A DNA stretch of 64,000 nt from Bacillus haynesii (GTDB lineage: Bacteria; Bacillota; Bacilli; Bacillales; Bacillaceae), in assembly GCF_001969855.1 (NCBI RefSeq), contig NZ_MRBL01000006.1:62001-126000 (forward strand), written 5' to 3'. The notes beneath the pieces were generated by a model. That model was not told the origin of the DNA. It saw nothing but the letters and a program-made list of their open reading frames with translations, and made no database searches. Position numbers and translations under genes: made by a program. Shown here one piece after another: positions 7,115 to 17,880 of the stretch (the stretch's first letter is position 1; each line of letters opens with the position of its first letter).

Positions 7115-10100
7115 TTACTCTTCTTCCATACCCGGTTTTTTCCGGCGGAATTTCGCCAGTACTTCGTATACGATCGGTACGATCAGAAGGGTAAGGAGCG
7201 TCGAACTGATCAAACCGCCGATAACGGTGACACCGAGTCCTTTTGAAATGACCTGACTGCCGCCTTCAAATCCGAGCGCCAACGGAATCAGGGCACCGAT
7301 TGTGGCGATAGCCGTCATCAGGATCGGACGGAGCCTTGTAGAGCCGGCTTCTAGAAGCGCTTCTCTCGTTGAGAGCCCTTCCGCTTCCTTATGGATGACG
7401 CGGTCGATTAAGACAATCGCGTTTGTGACAACGATACCGATCAGCATCAGCATTCCGATCATTGCGTTCAGGCTGATCGTTTCTCCTGATACGTATAGTC
7501 CCACCAAAGCGCCGATGATCGTAAACGGCAGCGAGAACAGGATCGCAAATGGCGCCAGTGCTCCGCCGAATGTAATCACAAGCACGAGGTAGACGATCGC
7601 AACCGCCGCAAGCATTGCGAGTCCGAGTTTTGTAAAGGAATCCTCGATATCAGCGGATACTCCGCCGGTATCAATTGTGACGTTGTCAGGCAGCTCAATC
7701 TTGTCGATGTTTTTCTGTACGTCGACTGATACGGCTGTGATGTTGTCTGAGGTGACTTCCGCCGTGACATCGGCATAGATTTTGCCGTCGCGTTTCGAAA
7801 TCGTGTCAGATGTCGTGCCTTCCTTCACTTTCGCGACATCACCGATTTTCACTTCCTGGCCGGTCGCTGTTGTAATCTTTTTGTCTTCTAAATCTTTGAC
7901 ACTCTTATATGTTTCTTCTTCTGTTTTAATCGTGACATCAAGATCTTTTCCGTCTTTTTTCACGGTTGTAAGCGGCGCCTGCGATGTTTCTTTCATGAGC
8001 GCCTGAGAAATCTGTGATGCCGTTAACCCAAGTTTACTCAGCTTCTCCTGGTCAGCGACAAAAGTAAATTCGTCATATGTGCTGGACAGGCCCGAGCTTA
8101 CGTTCTTCAGGTCTTTTTGGTCTTTCATAATCTTTTCGATTTCTTTTACAGTGCCTTTAATCTCTTTTTCTGAATCCCCGTACACATAATACGTTAACTC
8201 ATTGTTATTGCCTGAGGAGCTGAAATCCTGAGTTTTCCATTCTCCGCGTTTGGATTGCTTCTGAATGTCTTTTAGAACATTGTCCTTTTCTTTATCAAAA
8301 TCAGGCGTGTCTTCCTCATATTTGATATAGAACAATGCGCCGTTTGAGCTTCCGCCCATCAGCGGGTTTCCCGCTCCTAACGTATACTGAACCGTATCGA
8401 CGTGTTTGCGGTCCAATAGGATTTTTTCAGCTTTTTGCGCTTCCTTTTCCGCTTCTTTTTTCGTTTCTCCCGGTTCAGGGGTGTACGTGATCTGCACCAT
8501 TTTTTCTTTTGTGGCAGGCAAGTAGCTCGCTCCGATCAGCGGCACGAGGAACAAGCTTCCGACCAGCATCAGAACCGCGATGATCGATGTGATCCATTTA
8601 TGGCTGAGCGACCAATTCAACACTTTTTTGTAGAAGTTGGCCAGTACCCCAGGCTTGTGTTCTTTCGCCTTCACCGGCGCACCTGTCAACGATTTTTTGA
8701 ACAGGGTATGCGCAAGCATCGGCACGAGCGTGATCGCGATCAGCAGGGATGCGGCAAGCGCGAATACAATTGTCAAGGCAAACGGCATGAACAATTCACC
8801 GATTTGACCGCCGACAAGTGCGAGCGGCAGGAATACCGCGATCGTCACGATCGTAGATGACATGATCGGCATGAACATTTCTTTCGTTGCTTCGCGCACG
8901 AGCGCTTTTCCGCGCAGCGGCTCATCTTTCAGCCTCATGCGGCGGTAAATGTTTTCGATGACGACGATCGAGTCGTCGACAACCCGTCCGATGGCGACCG
9001 TCATGGCACCGAGCGTCATGATATTCAGCGTGATGTCAAGCTGGTTCAGGACAAGCAGTGCGATTAACAATGACAATGGAATCGAAATGACCGAGATTAA
9101 TGTTGATTTAATATCCCTTAGGAATAAGAGAATAATCACAACCGCAAAGATCGCTCCGAAAATCGCTTTGCTCAGCATCGTCTCGACCGACTCAGTGATC
9201 GGTTCGGCCTGATCGTATGTCGAGCTGTATTTGAAGCCTTTGTGGTCTTTTTTGAATTGTTCGAGTTCAGCTTTGACGTTGTCGGCTACCTCGACGGTAT
9301 TGGCGTCGTTTGCTTTAATGACGCTGATGCCGATGCTGTCTTTACCATTGGTTCGTGAAATGGATTCGGCTTTTTTGACATCTTTAATCGTTGCGATGTC
9401 AGACAGCTTAACCGTCGGGATTCCCGCGCTTTGCTGAGCCTGTCCGGCGCTCTGTGCTCCGGCTTGAGCCTGCGCACCCTGGGCCGCTTGCGCACTTTGC
9501 GCTCCGGCTTGAGCGTTTGCGCCTCCGGCAGACGCCGCTGGAATTCTCATATTTTTCAAGTCTTTAATTGTATCGATATCGCCGCTGACGACGACCGATT
9601 TTTCTTCTTTGCCGAATGTGTACAACCCAAGCGGAGTCGTTACATCAGATCCTTGAATCACCTGCTTGACTGTATCCTCGTCAAGCCCGTATTGCTTCAA
9701 CTTGTCTTTTTTAAATGAAAATTCGACTTCTTCAACCTGCTGTCCGGAAAGCTGAACGGAAGCTACGCCTTCAAGGCCTTCAAGCTTCGTCAGGAGGCTG
9801 TCTTCCACTTTTTTCGTCAAGCTTTGAAGATCGTCTTTATCACTGGACACACTGAGCGCGAGGATCGGGAAAGAATTCATGCTGTAGCGCGAAATGCTCG
9901 GCTCTTTTGCATTGTCCGGCAGATCGAGATTCGCCAATGCTTCAGCCGCTTCCGTCTTCGCTTTGTCCATATCCTTTTCATAATCGTATTCAATCATCAC
10001 CGATGATGCGTTTTCATACGAAGTTGACGTCACAATGCTGACGCCGTCCAGGTTTTGCACGGCTTGTTCAACCGGCTTTGTGACTTCATCAGCTACCTGG

Positions 10101-10273
10101 CTCGGAGTCGCTCCGGGATATGTCGTGCTGATGGTCAAATAAGGCATGTTCACATCAGGAATCGATTCCTGCTTCATATTTAAACCCGCATAAATGCCGG
10201 CAACCGTAACAATAATCGTCATCAGCCACACAGCGAACTTGTTCTTTAGTACAAAATTAATGATAGAATTCAT
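7115..10273 (-). CDS. swrC: RND family exporter SwrC (surfactin/lipopeptide self-resistance)
   Basis: Proton-driven inner-membrane exporter of the AcrB/RND superfamily. In B. subtilis SwrC (YerP) gives resistance to self-made surfactin and supports swarming. The roughly 1050-residue protein shows the twofold RND design: N-terminal helix, porter domain, membrane blocks containing GAMTVAIGRVVDDSIVVIEN and, in the second half, GIVVTNAIVLIDRV. Near residues 250-290 there is an Ala/Gln/Gly-rich low-complexity linker (repeats of AQAGAQSAQ), also known in SwrC orthologues. The second in-frame ATG at 10273 is chosen because GGAGG lies just before it. It is divergent from the regulator yerO. Confidence 0.92.
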   Translation of the reverse strand: MNSIINFVLKNKFAVWLMTIIVTVAGIYAGLNMKQESIPDVNMPYLTISTTYPGATPSQVADEVTKPVEQAVQNLDGVSIVTSTSYENASSVMIEYDYEKDMDKAKTEAAEALANLDLPDNAKEPSISRYSMNSFPILALSVSSDKDDLQSLTKKVEDSLLTKLEGLEGVASVQLSGQQVEEVEFSFKKDKLKQYGLDEDTVKQVIQGSDVTTPLGLYTFGKEEKSVVVSGDIDTIKDLKNMRIPAASAGGANAQAGAQSAQAAQGAQAQAGAQSAGQAQQSAGIPTVKLSDIATIKDVKKAESISRTNGKDSIGISVIKANDANTVEVADNVKAELEQFKKDHKGFKYSSTYDQAEPITESVETMLSKAIFGAIFAVVIILLFLRDIKSTLISVISIPLSLLIALLVLNQLDITLNIMTLGAMTVAIGRVVDDSIVVIENIYRRMRLKDEPLRGKALVREATKEMFMPIMSSTIVTIAVFLPLALVGGQIGELFMPFALTIVFALAASLLIAITLVPMLAHTLFKKSLTGAPVKAKEHKPGVLANFYKKVLNWSLSHKWITSIIAVLMLVGSLFLVPLIGASYLPATKEKMVQITYTPEPGETKKEAEKEAQKAEKILLDRKHVDTVQYTLGAGNPLMGGSSNGALFYIKYEEDTPDFDKEKDNVLKDIQKQSKRGEWKTQDFSSSGNNNELTYYVYGDSEKEIKGTVKEIEKIMKDQKDLKNVSSGLSSTYDEFTFVADQEKLSKLGLTASQISQALMKETSQAPLTTVKKDGKDLDVTIKTEEETYKSVKDLEDKKITTATGQEVKIGDVAKVKEGTTSDTISKRDGKIYADVTAEVTSDNITAVSVDVQKNIDKIELPDNVTIDTGGVSADIEDSFTKLGLAMLAAVAIVYLVLVITFGGALAPFAILFSLPFTIIGALVGLYVSGETISLNAMIGMLMLIGIVVTNAIVLIDRVIHKEAEGLSTREALLEAGSTRLRPILMTAIATIGALIPLALGFEGGSQVISKGLGVTVIGGLISSTLLTLLIVPIVYEVLAKFRRKKPGMEEE

Positions 10274-10308
10274 TACGACCTCCATTGTGTATCATTTTCA
10301 GAATACAG

Positions 10309-10326
10309 ATTGACTGACTGGTCATT
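10309..10326. promoter_or_regulatory. Putative YerO operator
   Basis: TTGACTGACTGGTCATTC contains TGACTGACTGGTCA, an imperfect palindrome of the size and style used by TetR-family repressors. It lies between divergent swrC and yerO, just downstream of a TATAGA-like -10 for swrC. Confidence 0.55.
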
Positions 10327-10417
10327 CTATACAATAATAAACTTCAAAAGTAAACAGCGTCAACTTATATATGTTAAAATTTATTCAATTTTAAAGAAGT
10401 GTTAAAGGGGTACATTC

Positions 10418-11266
10418 ATGACAGAAAAAGAAGAAAAAATCATTAAAGCAGGTCTGCACCTGTTCGCGAAAAACGGTTTTGCTTCCACAACGATTCAGGA
10501 CATCGCCAATGAATGCAACATCTCAAAAGGAGCTTTCTACCTGCATTTCAAGTCGAAAGAAGCGCTTTTGCTCGCAATCATTAAGTATTATATCGATCGA
10601 ACAATGGAAAATATGAAGATCATTCAGCAAAAGAATTTCCCTCCAAAGGAAACGTTCAAGGAGCAGATTGCTTATCAATTCAGTGAGAGCAAGGAGCACC
10701 GCGACTTTATTCTCGTGATGATCAGCGAACACAGCATACCGGAAAACAGCAAGATCGAAGAATATTTTAAAAATGTCAGCCAAAAATTCCATGAGACGTA
10801 TCAAAATGCGCTGTCAGCCGCCTACGGTGACATTGTGAAGCCTTACTTGTCAGACTTGTCCGTGATCGTTCAAGGCATCGTGCAGTCTTATCAAAATTTG
10901 TTTATCTTTAATGAACTGGACATCGATTTTTACGAACTTGCGGATTTTATTATGAGAAGAATCGATGACATGATTGATGGCATGGTTCAAAACGGGGAAC
11001 AGCCGATCCTGGCCGGCCGGACGTACAGCTATTACCGGAACGCCGGCAATACGGCCGATAAACATGCGATTTTGCGGGAGCTTGAAGATGCCAAACGTCA
11101 GCCGGCGCTCGCGGAAGACATTCTCATTACACTGGATGTGATCGAGGAAGAGCTGAGAAAAGATTCGCCCCGCACACCCGTGCTCCAAGGCATGCTGACA
11201 AACTTGGAGCATCAGGACGATGTTCAGCATCTATATGGAATGATCACCCGTTTCCTTCATTCGTAA
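10418..11266 (+). CDS. yerO: TetR/AcrR-family regulator YerO
   Basis: DNA-binding repressor; in B. subtilis YerO represses swrC. Residues 5-60 form the TetR helix-turn-helix (FASTTIQDIANECNISKGAFYLHFKSKEALL). The long C-terminal ligand domain makes the protein 282 residues, larger than most TetR regulators but like YerO. The start at 10418 follows AAGGGG. It is divergent from swrC, with an operator-like palindrome between them. Confidence 0.88.
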   Translation: MTEKEEKIIKAGLHLFAKNGFASTTIQDIANECNISKGAFYLHFKSKEALLLAIIKYYIDRTMENMKIIQQKNFPPKETFKEQIAYQFSESKEHRDFILVMISEHSIPENSKIEEYFKNVSQKFHETYQNALSAAYGDIVKPYLSDLSVIVQGIVQSYQNLFIFNELDIDFYELADFIMRRIDDMIDGMVQNGEQPILAGRTYSYYRNAGNTADKHAILRELEDAKRQPALAEDILITLDVIEEELRKDSPRTPVLQGMLTNLEHQDDVQHLYGMITRFLHS

Positions 11267-11292
11267 AGCAGCCCTTCGGCTGCTTTTTTTCT
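11265..11292 (+). terminator. Terminator of yerO
   Basis: AAGCAGCC-CTTC-GGCTGCTT stem followed by TTTTTTT, starting at the yerO stop. Confidence 0.85.
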
Positions 11293-11396
11293 TTCCTTAC
11301 AATACGACGATTCGATCATGTATTTTTTGGAAGCAGCATGTATAATAAGATCGCTCTACACAATCTATATTTTTTTAAATAGGAGGTTTTACCTTA

Positions 11397-12479
11397 GTGA
11401 AAAAAACCATCGTTTGCTCCATCTTCGCGCTGCTCCTTGCTTTTGCCGTTTCGCAGCCGAGCTACGCACATACCGTTTCTCCGGTGAATCCAAATGCTCA
11501 GCCGACGACGAAAGCGGTGATGAACTGGCTCGCCCACCTACCCAATCGGACGGAAAGCCGGGTGATGTCCGGGGCATTCGGAGGATACAGCCTCGACACA
11601 TTTTCAATGGCTGAAGCCGACCGGATCAAACAGGCAACAGGACAGCTGCCAGCCATATACGGCTGCGATTATGCAAGAGGATGGCTGGAGCCGGCGGAGA
11701 TCACCGATACGATTGACTACAGCTGCAACCGTGATTTGATCGCATACTGGAAAAGCGGAGGCATTCCGCAAATCAGCATGCACCTCGCAAACCCCGCGTT
11801 TACTTCAGGACATTATAAAACTCAGATTTCAAACAGCCAGTATGAGAGAATTTTAGATTCTTCCACACCCGAAGGAAAACGGCTTGAGGCGATGCTGAGC
11901 AAAATCGCCGATGGCCTGCAGGAGCTTGAAAATGAAGGCGTGCCCGTTCTATTCAGACCCCTTCACGAAATGAACGGCGAATGGTTCTGGTGGGGGCTGA
12001 CGCAATATAATCAAAAAGACAGCGAGAGAATCTCCTTGTACAAACAGCTCTATGTGAAAATCTATGACTATATGACAAAGACAAGAGGCTTGGAAAATCT
12101 GTTATGGGTGTATGCGCCGGACGCCAACAGAGACTTTAAAACAGACTTTTATCCGGGCGCATCATATGTGGACATCGTCGGGCTTGACGCTTATTTTGAT
12201 GACCCGTACGCCATTGATGGCTACGATCAGCTCACATCTCTGAACAAGCCGTTTGCCTTTACAGAGGTCGGACCGCAAACGACAAACGGCGGGCTGGATT
12301 ACGCGCGGTTTATCCACGCAATTAAAGAAAAATACCCGAACACGACGTACTTCCTGGCGTGGAATGATGAGTGGAGCCCTGCTGTGAATAAGGGAGCGAA
12401 CACCCTCTATCTTCATCCATGGACGCTGAATAAGGGAGACATATGGGACGGCGATTCTTTGACGCCTGTTGTGGAATAA
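11397..12479 (+). CDS. Secreted endo-beta-1,4-mannanase, GH26
   Basis: Extracellular enzyme that cuts the backbone of mannans and glucomannans. Residues 1-24 are a Sec signal peptide (KK, hydrophobic core, then SYA-H cleavage site). The GH26 catalytic acid/base is Glu191 in FRPLHEMNGEWFWW and the nucleophile is Glu290 in FTEVGPQ. The 360-residue product is very like known B. licheniformis mannanases and B. subtilis GmuG. Unlike B. subtilis, where gmuG ends a glucomannan operon, this copy stands alone with its own TATAAT-containing promoter region near 11341 and its own terminator. The GTG start at 11397 has a TAGGAGG site. Confidence 0.92.
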   Translation: MKKTIVCSIFALLLAFAVSQPSYAHTVSPVNPNAQPTTKAVMNWLAHLPNRTESRVMSGAFGGYSLDTFSMAEADRIKQATGQLPAIYGCDYARGWLEPAEITDTIDYSCNRDLIAYWKSGGIPQISMHLANPAFTSGHYKTQISNSQYERILDSSTPEGKRLEAMLSKIADGLQELENEGVPVLFRPLHEMNGEWFWWGLTQYNQKDSERISLYKQLYVKIYDYMTKTRGLENLLWVYAPDANRDFKTDFYPGASYVDIVGLDAYFDDPYAIDGYDQLTSLNKPFAFTEVGPQTTNGGLDYARFIHAIKEKYPNTTYFLAWNDEWSPAVNKGANTLYLHPWTLNKGDIWDGDSLTPVVE

Positions 12480-12516
12480 AAAAACCTTGGAGAGTGATTC
12501 TCCAAGGTTTTTTTGG
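12477..12516. terminator. Shared terminator of the mannanase and gatB
   Basis: AAAAAACCTTGGAGA pairs with TCTCCAAGGTTTTTT around a short loop. The hairpin is flanked by A- and T-runs, so it can stop convergent transcription from both sides. Confidence 0.85.
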
Positions 12517-12517
12517 G

Positions 12518-13948
12518 TTATCGTTTATTAATCTCTTCAAGAAGAAGCTTGTTGACCATCGGCGGGTTCGCTTGTCCTTTTGAGGCTTTCATGATTTGGC
12601 CGACAAGGAAGCCGATTGCACGGTCTTTTCCGTTTTTGAAGTCTTCGATCGATTGCGGATTGTTGTCGAGTGCTTCTGTGACAAGCTTTCTGAGCGTCGC
12701 TTCGTCAGAGATTTGCACAAGGCCTTTTTCTTTAACGATTTTTTCTGCGTCTCCGCCTTTTTCGATCAATTCTTTGAAGACCTTTTTCGCGATTTTCGAT
12801 GAAATCGTGCCTTTTTCGATCAGCTTGACCAATCCGGCAAGGCCCTCAGGTGTGAGCGCGACATCCTCAAGCTCTTTTTGCTGGGCGTTCAAGTAAGCCG
12901 ACACTTCACCCATCAGCCAGTTCGACGCTAATTTTGCGTCTGCGCCTTTTTCAACGGCCGCTTCGAAGAAGTCGGACATTTCTTTTGTCAAAGTCAGCAC
13001 TTTCGCGTCATAGGCAGGCAGGCCAAGCTCTTCGATGTAGCGCTTGCGACGCTCGTCCGGAAGCTCAGGAATGCTGTCTTTCACACGCTGTTTCCATTCA
13101 TCGTCAATGTAAAGCTCGACAAGATCAGGCTCAGGGAAGTAGCGGTAGTCGTCAGATCCCTCTTTGACCCTCATCAAAATCGTCGTTTTGGACGCTTCAT
13201 CATAACGGCGCGTCTCCTGCTGAATGACACCGCCTGACAAAAGAACTTGCGCCTGGCGTTTTTCTTCGTGCTCAAGGCCTTTTTGAACAAAGGCGAATGA
13301 GTTCAGGTTTTTCAGCTCTGTCTTTGTACCGAATTCCTCTTGTCCGATCGGACGAAGCGAGATGTTGGCGTCGCAGCGGAGCGAGCCCTCTTCCATCTTA
13401 CAGTCGGAAACGCCGGTATACTGAATGATTGATTTCAGTTTTTCAAGGTAGGCGTAAGCTTCTTCAGGCGTTCTGATATCCGGCTCGGAGACGATTTCAA
13501 CGAGCGGTGTTCCCTGGCGGTTATAGTCGACAAGGGAGTAGCCGTCGCCTGTATGCGTCAGTTTTCCCGCATCCTCTTCCAAATGAAGGCGGGTGATGCC
13601 GATGCGCTTCGTTTTTCCGCCGACTTCGATTTCGATCCAGCCGTTTTCGCCGATCGGTTTATCAAATTGTGAAATTTGATAAGCTTTCGGGTTGTCGGGG
13701 TAGAAATAGTTTTTCCGGTCGAATTTCGTTTCTGTCGCAATTTCGCAGTTGAGCGCCATTGCGGCTTTCATCGCGAAATTGACGGCTTCTTTGTTCAACA
13801 CAGGCAGCACACCCGGATAGCCTAAGTCGATAACGCTTGTCTGCGTGTTGGCCGCTGCGCCGAATGGCGTTGGAGAACTGGAGAAAATTTTCGATTTTGT
13901 TTTGAGCTCCACGTGGACTTCAAGTCCGATTACCGTTTCAAAGTTCAT
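12518..13948 (-). CDS. gatB: Asp-tRNA(Asn)/Glu-tRNA(Gln) amidotransferase subunit B
   Basis: Subunit of the GatCAB complex that converts misacylated Glu-tRNA(Gln) to Gln-tRNA(Gln), and Asp-tRNA(Asn) where needed. GatB binds the tRNA and activates it with ATP. The 476-residue protein begins [15 protein letters not shown], contains the family motif [12 protein letters not shown] near residue 122 and the YRYFPEPDL block near 274, and ends with the YqeY-like tail ([17 protein letters not shown]). Last gene of gatC-gatA-gatB, 13 bases after gatA. Confidence 0.95.
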   Translation of the reverse strand: MNFETVIGLEVHVELKTKSKIFSSSPTPFGAAANTQTSVIDLGYPGVLPVLNKEAVNFAMKAAMALNCEIATETKFDRKNYFYPDNPKAYQISQFDKPIGENGWIEIEVGGKTKRIGITRLHLEEDAGKLTHTGDGYSLVDYNRQGTPLVEIVSEPDIRTPEEAYAYLEKLKSIIQYTGVSDCKMEEGSLRCDANISLRPIGQEEFGTKTELKNLNSFAFVQKGLEHEEKRQAQVLLSGGVIQQETRRYDEASKTTILMRVKEGSDDYRYFPEPDLVELYIDDEWKQRVKDSIPELPDERRKRYIEELGLPAYDAKVLTLTKEMSDFFEAAVEKGADAKLASNWLMGEVSAYLNAQQKELEDVALTPEGLAGLVKLIEKGTISSKIAKKVFKELIEKGGDAEKIVKEKGLVQISDEATLRKLVTEALDNNPQSIEDFKNGKDRAIGFLVGQIMKASKGQANPPMVNKLLLEEINKR

Positions 13949-13961
13949 GTTTTTTCACCCC

Positions 13962-15419
13962 TTACAGTTCAGGTTTTGCTTTATGATGGTCTGTCGCCTG
14001 TTCGAATGCGTGGGCGACGCGGTATACTGTGCTTTCGTCAAAGTGTTTGCCGATGATTTGCAAGCCGAGCGGCAAGCCGTTCGCAAGTCCGCACGGTACG
14101 CTGATTCCCGGGACGCCCGCAAGGTTGACAGGAATCGTCAGGATGTCATTGGCGTACATGGTCAGCGGATCGCTCGTTTTTTCGCCGATTTTAAATGCCG
14201 GCGTCGGCGTTGTCGGTCCGATGATGACGTCATAGTTCGCAAATACGTCTTCAAAGTCCTTTTTGATCAGTGTTCTGACTTTTTGCGCTTTTTTATAGTA
14301 TGCATCATAGTAGCCAGAGCTCAGTGCAAACGTACCGAGCATGATGCGGCGTTTGACTTCGTTTCCGAATCCTTCGGAACGCGTCTGTTTGTACAGGTCG
14401 ATCAGGTTGTCGGCATTGTCCGTGCGGTAGCCGTAGCGGATACCGTCGAAGCGTGCCAGGTTTGCTGATGCTTCAGATGAAGAAAGCAGGTAGTAAGTCG
14501 CCAGCGCGTATTTGCTGTGCGGAAGCGATACCTCTTCCCATGTCGCGCCAAGGCTTTCGAGCACTTTCAACGCTTCAAGCACGGAATTTCTCGCTTCTTC
14601 TCCCACTCCTTCGCCAAGGTATTCTTTCGGTACGGCGATTTTAAGTCCTTTAATGTCGCCGGTTAACGCTGACAAATAGTCGGGAACGTCCACATTGGCG
14701 CTTGTCGAATCCATTTTGTCGACGCCGGAAATCGCTTGAAGCAGATAGGCGTTGTCTTCGACAGATCTTGTAATCGGACCGATTTGATCCAATGAAGAAG
14801 CAAATGCGACAAGACCGTATCTGGAAACACGTCCGTATGTAGGCTTTAAGCCGACGACGCCGCAGAAAGATGCCGGCTGGCGAATCGATCCGCCCGTGTC
14901 AGATCCAAGTGAAAACGGCACTTCACCTGCTGCAACCGCAGCCGCTGAGCCTCCGCTTGATCCGCCCGGAACGGTTTCGAGGTTCCACGGGTTTTTCGTT
15001 TTTTGGAAACCTGAATTCTCTGTAGAAGACCCCATCGCAAACTCGTCCATGTTCAGCTTCCCGATGGTAACCGCTTCAGCTTCATGAAGCCGCTCGACAA
15101 CCGTCGCATCATAGATCGGGTCGAAATTGTCGAGGATTTTGCTGGCACAGGTAGTGCGCAGATCCTTTGTGACGATATTATCCTTGATTCCGATCGGCAT
15201 TCCGAAAAGAAGGCCGTGCTCGTCCCGTGTATCAAGCGCTTCGTCCAATTCTTTGGCGTAAGCGCGGGCTTTTTCTTCATCAAGCTGCAAAAAGGCTTGC
15301 ACCTTTCCGTCAACTTCGTGAATCCGTTTGTAAGATTCATCGACTAAATCTGATATGCTGATCTCTTTATTATGTATGAGACGTTTTAATTCAGATATTT
15401 TATGGTCAAACAGTGACAT
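13962..15419 (-). CDS. gatA: Glutamyl-tRNA(Gln) amidotransferase subunit A
   Basis: Glutaminase subunit of GatCAB; releases ammonia from glutamine and passes it to GatB. The amidase-signature catalytic triad is present: Lys79 (GIKDN), Ser154 (PGGSSGGS) and Ser178 (DTGGSIRQ). 485 residues, the usual length. Middle gene of the gatCAB operon. Confidence 0.95.
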   Translation of the reverse strand: MSLFDHKISELKRLIHNKEISISDLVDESYKRIHEVDGKVQAFLQLDEEKARAYAKELDEALDTRDEHGLLFGMPIGIKDNIVTKDLRTTCASKILDNFDPIYDATVVERLHEAEAVTIGKLNMDEFAMGSSTENSGFQKTKNPWNLETVPGGSSGGSAAAVAAGEVPFSLGSDTGGSIRQPASFCGVVGLKPTYGRVSRYGLVAFASSLDQIGPITRSVEDNAYLLQAISGVDKMDSTSANVDVPDYLSALTGDIKGLKIAVPKEYLGEGVGEEARNSVLEALKVLESLGATWEEVSLPHSKYALATYYLLSSSEASANLARFDGIRYGYRTDNADNLIDLYKQTRSEGFGNEVKRRIMLGTFALSSGYYDAYYKKAQKVRTLIKKDFEDVFANYDVIIGPTTPTPAFKIGEKTSDPLTMYANDILTIPVNLAGVPGISVPCGLANGLPLGLQIIGKHFDESTVYRVAHAFEQATDHHKAKPEL

Positions 15420-15441
15420 GTTTTCTCGCTCCCTCCTTTAT

Positions 15442-15732
15442 TTAGTCCAAGATTGACGGCACGCGGATGTAGCCGTCTTTTTGATCAGGCGCGTTTTTGA
15501 CGACGTCTTCAACCGGAAGCCCTTTATCAGGGACATCTTCCCTCATGATATTCTTCATTTGCAATACGTGCGTTGTTGGTTTAACATTCTCTGTATCGAC
15601 TTCATTCAGCTCTTCTGCAAATGAAATAATGCTGTCAAGCTGTTCGGTAAACATCGCCGCTTCCTCGTCCGTAATCGCCAGTCTGGCAAGATGGGCGACA
15701 TGCTTTACTTCTTCTATAGAAATACGCGACAT
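15442..15732 (-). CDS. gatC: Glutamyl-tRNA(Gln) amidotransferase subunit C
   Basis: Small scaffold subunit that wraps around GatA and GatB. 96 residues beginning [20 protein letters not shown] and containing LRED-like [10 protein letters not shown] near residue 70, as in other GatC proteins. First gene of the operon, with a GGAGG ribosome site and divergent from opuE. Confidence 0.94.
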   Translation of the reverse strand: MSRISIEEVKHVAHLARLAITDEEAAMFTEQLDSIISFAEELNEVDTENVKPTTHVLQMKNIMREDVPDKGLPVEDVVKNAPDQKDGYIRVPSILD

Positions 15733-15916
15733 ACTAAAAACACCTCCAAGGTTATTCTCGCTTAGTCATATAATACTGATCATATCAAATTTTAGCCTTC
15801 TAAATCAACAAAACCGCGATCTTCGCCCCATTTGCAGCTTTTATTTCATTGTACATGAAAAATTCAGTAAAATAGCACGTACTAATATTCAGAATATTTT
15901 TACTTTATATAGTATT

Positions 15917-15930
15917 TGTAAGCGCTTTCA
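15917..15930. promoter_or_regulatory. Perfect cre site between gatC and opuE
   Basis: TGTAAGCGCTTTCA matches the CcpA consensus TGWAANCGNTNWCA at every position. It lies just downstream of a TATAGT sequence (15908-15913) on the plus strand, about 250 bases before opuE and 185 before gatC. Which gene it controls is not clear from sequence. Confidence 0.6.
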
Positions 15931-15978
15931 TTGTGATGCTTATCAAAACCATCACGCCCTTTTTCAATAAAATCGGAT

Positions 15979-16005
15979 GTTTTTCACGGTTGATTGATGG
16001 GGAAT
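15979..16005 (+). promoter_or_regulatory. Putative sigma-B promoter of opuE
   Basis: GTTTTT and GGGAAT separated by 15 bases resemble the general-stress sigma-B consensus GTTT-N13-15-GGGTAT. B. subtilis opuE is known to have a sigma-A and a sigma-B promoter, so the position is plausible. A long untranslated leader (about 160 bases) would follow. Confidence 0.5.
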
Positions 16006-16175
16006 AGTTTGATAGGTTAGGTAACTAAGTACGATCTTAGCGGCAGCGCCTTAATTCCAATACTTGATCTTTTAAAGAGGAGGCCCTGCAATTTTCTTCG
16101 TACCCGCAAAACAGTATTGTTGAAAATTTTAAAGAGGTGATGCCACATTATTTTTAAAGAGGAGAGATATGAAAC

Positions 16176-17657
16176 GTGAGTGTTGAAATATTTATTTCGT
16201 TAGGGATTTATTTTGCCGCGATGCTTTTAATCGGCTGGTATTCCTACAGAAAGACATCCAATTTGAATGACTACATGCTCGGCGGCAGAGGTCTTGGGCC
16301 TGCTGTTACGGCTTTATCGGCCGGCGCGTCGGACATGAGCGGCTGGATGCTGATGGGACTGCCCGGAGCCATGTATGTGACAGGACTTTCGAGCGCCTGG
16401 CTTGCCGTCGGTTTAACAATCGGAGCTTATGTGAACTACTTGGTTGTCGCTCCCCGGCTGCGCACATATACAGAAGTAGCAAATGATGCGATTACAATTC
16501 CGGACTTTTTCGAAAATCGGTTTAATGATACAACGAGAATTTTGCGCCTGGCATCAGCCATCGTCATTATGGTGTTTTTCACACTGTACACGTCGGCGGG
16601 TATGGTGTCCGGAGGAAGACTGTTTGAAACGGCGTTCGGTCTCGATTATAAAATGGGTCTTTTCTTAACGGCCGCAGTCGTGATTGCTTATACGCTGTTC
16701 GGAGGGTTTTTGGCCGTCAGTCTGACTGACTTTGTGCAAGGTTTGATTATGTTTATCGCTTTAGTGCTCGTGCCGATCGTTGCCTTTACCCAATTAGGCG
16801 GAATTACGCCGACTTTCAATGTGATCGAAGAAATCAATCCAAGTTTGCTCGATTTCTTCAAAGGAACGACCGTCATTAGCATTATTTCATTTCTTGCCTG
16901 GGGACTGGGCTATTTCGGTCAGCCGCATATTATCGTCCGCTTTATGGCGATTTCATCTGTAAAAGAGCTGAAGCCTGCGCGCCGTATTGCAATGGGCTGG
17001 ATGATCATTTCCGTAATCGGCGCCCTGCTTGTCGGACTGATCGGTGTGGCGTATGTCCATGAAACAGGTACAGCGCTTAAAGATCCGGAAACGATTTTTA
17101 TCGTATTCTCAAAGGTATTATTCCATCCGCTGATTACCGGATTTTTACTTTCCGCTTTGCTTGCGGCGATTATGAGTACGGTGTCTTCCCAGCTGCTTGT
17201 TACATCAAGCGCCATGACGGAAGATTTTTACCGGACGTTTTTCCGGCGCGATGCTTCGGATAAGGAACTCGTTCTTGTCGGACGTCTGAGCGTTCTGCTT
17301 GTCGCCGTCATCGCGATCCTTCTGTCTCTGACACCGAACAACACGATCCTTGATCTAGTCGGCTATGCGTGGGCCGGGTTTGGTTCTGCATTCGGACCCG
17401 CCATCCTTCTCAGCTTGTACTGGAAACGGATGAACCAGTGGGGCGCATTGGCCGGTATGATCACAGGAGCCGTGACCGTGCTGATCTGCATTCTGACCGG
17501 CCTGCAGGATAAGACAGGAATCTATGAAATGATCCCTGGTTTCTTCCTCAGCTTGATTGTCGTTTACGCTGTCAGCATGATCACGAACAAGCCGGCAAAA
17601 GAGGCAAGAGAGATGTTTGAAGAAATGGAACAGACGCATGAAGAAGAACATTCTTAA
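16176..17657 (+). CDS. opuE: Sodium/proline symporter OpuE (osmotic proline uptake)
   Basis: Sodium-coupled proline importer of the SSS family used for osmoprotection. 493 residues with about 13 hydrophobic helices, beginning with [19 protein letters not shown]. The sodium/substrate motif [20 protein letters not shown] lies at about 48-67. Position divergent from gatCAB and similarity favour OpuE over the catabolic PutP. The GTG start at 16176 is about 11 bases after AGGAG. An ATG at 16168, five bases after the same site, opens a five-codon ORF overlapping the start. Three purine-rich SD-like stretches (AAAGAGG) precede the gene within 100 bases. Confidence 0.85.
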   Translation: MSVEIFISLGIYFAAMLLIGWYSYRKTSNLNDYMLGGRGLGPAVTALSAGASDMSGWMLMGLPGAMYVTGLSSAWLAVGLTIGAYVNYLVVAPRLRTYTEVANDAITIPDFFENRFNDTTRILRLASAIVIMVFFTLYTSAGMVSGGRLFETAFGLDYKMGLFLTAAVVIAYTLFGGFLAVSLTDFVQGLIMFIALVLVPIVAFTQLGGITPTFNVIEEINPSLLDFFKGTTVISIISFLAWGLGYFGQPHIIVRFMAISSVKELKPARRIAMGWMIISVIGALLVGLIGVAYVHETGTALKDPETIFIVFSKVLFHPLITGFLLSALLAAIMSTVSSQLLVTSSAMTEDFYRTFFRRDASDKELVLVGRLSVLLVAVIAILLSLTPNNTILDLVGYAWAGFGSAFGPAILLSLYWKRMNQWGALAGMITGAVTVLICILTGLQDKTGIYEMIPGFFLSLIVVYAVSMITNKPAKEAREMFEEMEQTHEEEHS

Positions 17658-17672
17658 ATGATCAGGCTATGA

Positions 17673-17703
17673 AAGCCGCCGGGCGATATCCGGCGGCTTT
17701 TTT
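17673..17703 (+). terminator. Terminator of opuE
   Basis: AAAGCCGCCGG and CCGGCGGCTTT form the stem, followed by TTTT. Confidence 0.88.
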
Positions 17704-17880
17704 GCTCAGGCGGAATTCTTTTGCTGCCACGCCGGCAATATAATGATAGGAGTATAGGCTTCTTGCAGATGAATGGTTCCAGGACATCCCCCGCCACTTC
17801 AAAAACAGTTGTCCATCCATAACGTCTGTGAGAAAATCATATCAATCATATAAGATATTGTCGGAAAGGAGATCATGGGC

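Noticed and set aside
7115..11266. swrC plus the PTS, HNH and mannanase genes as one defence or biosynthetic island
   Set aside because: swrC-yerO, gatCAB and dgkB-rlmCD keep the B. subtilis core order; only the HNH block and the yhf operon carry insertion signs.
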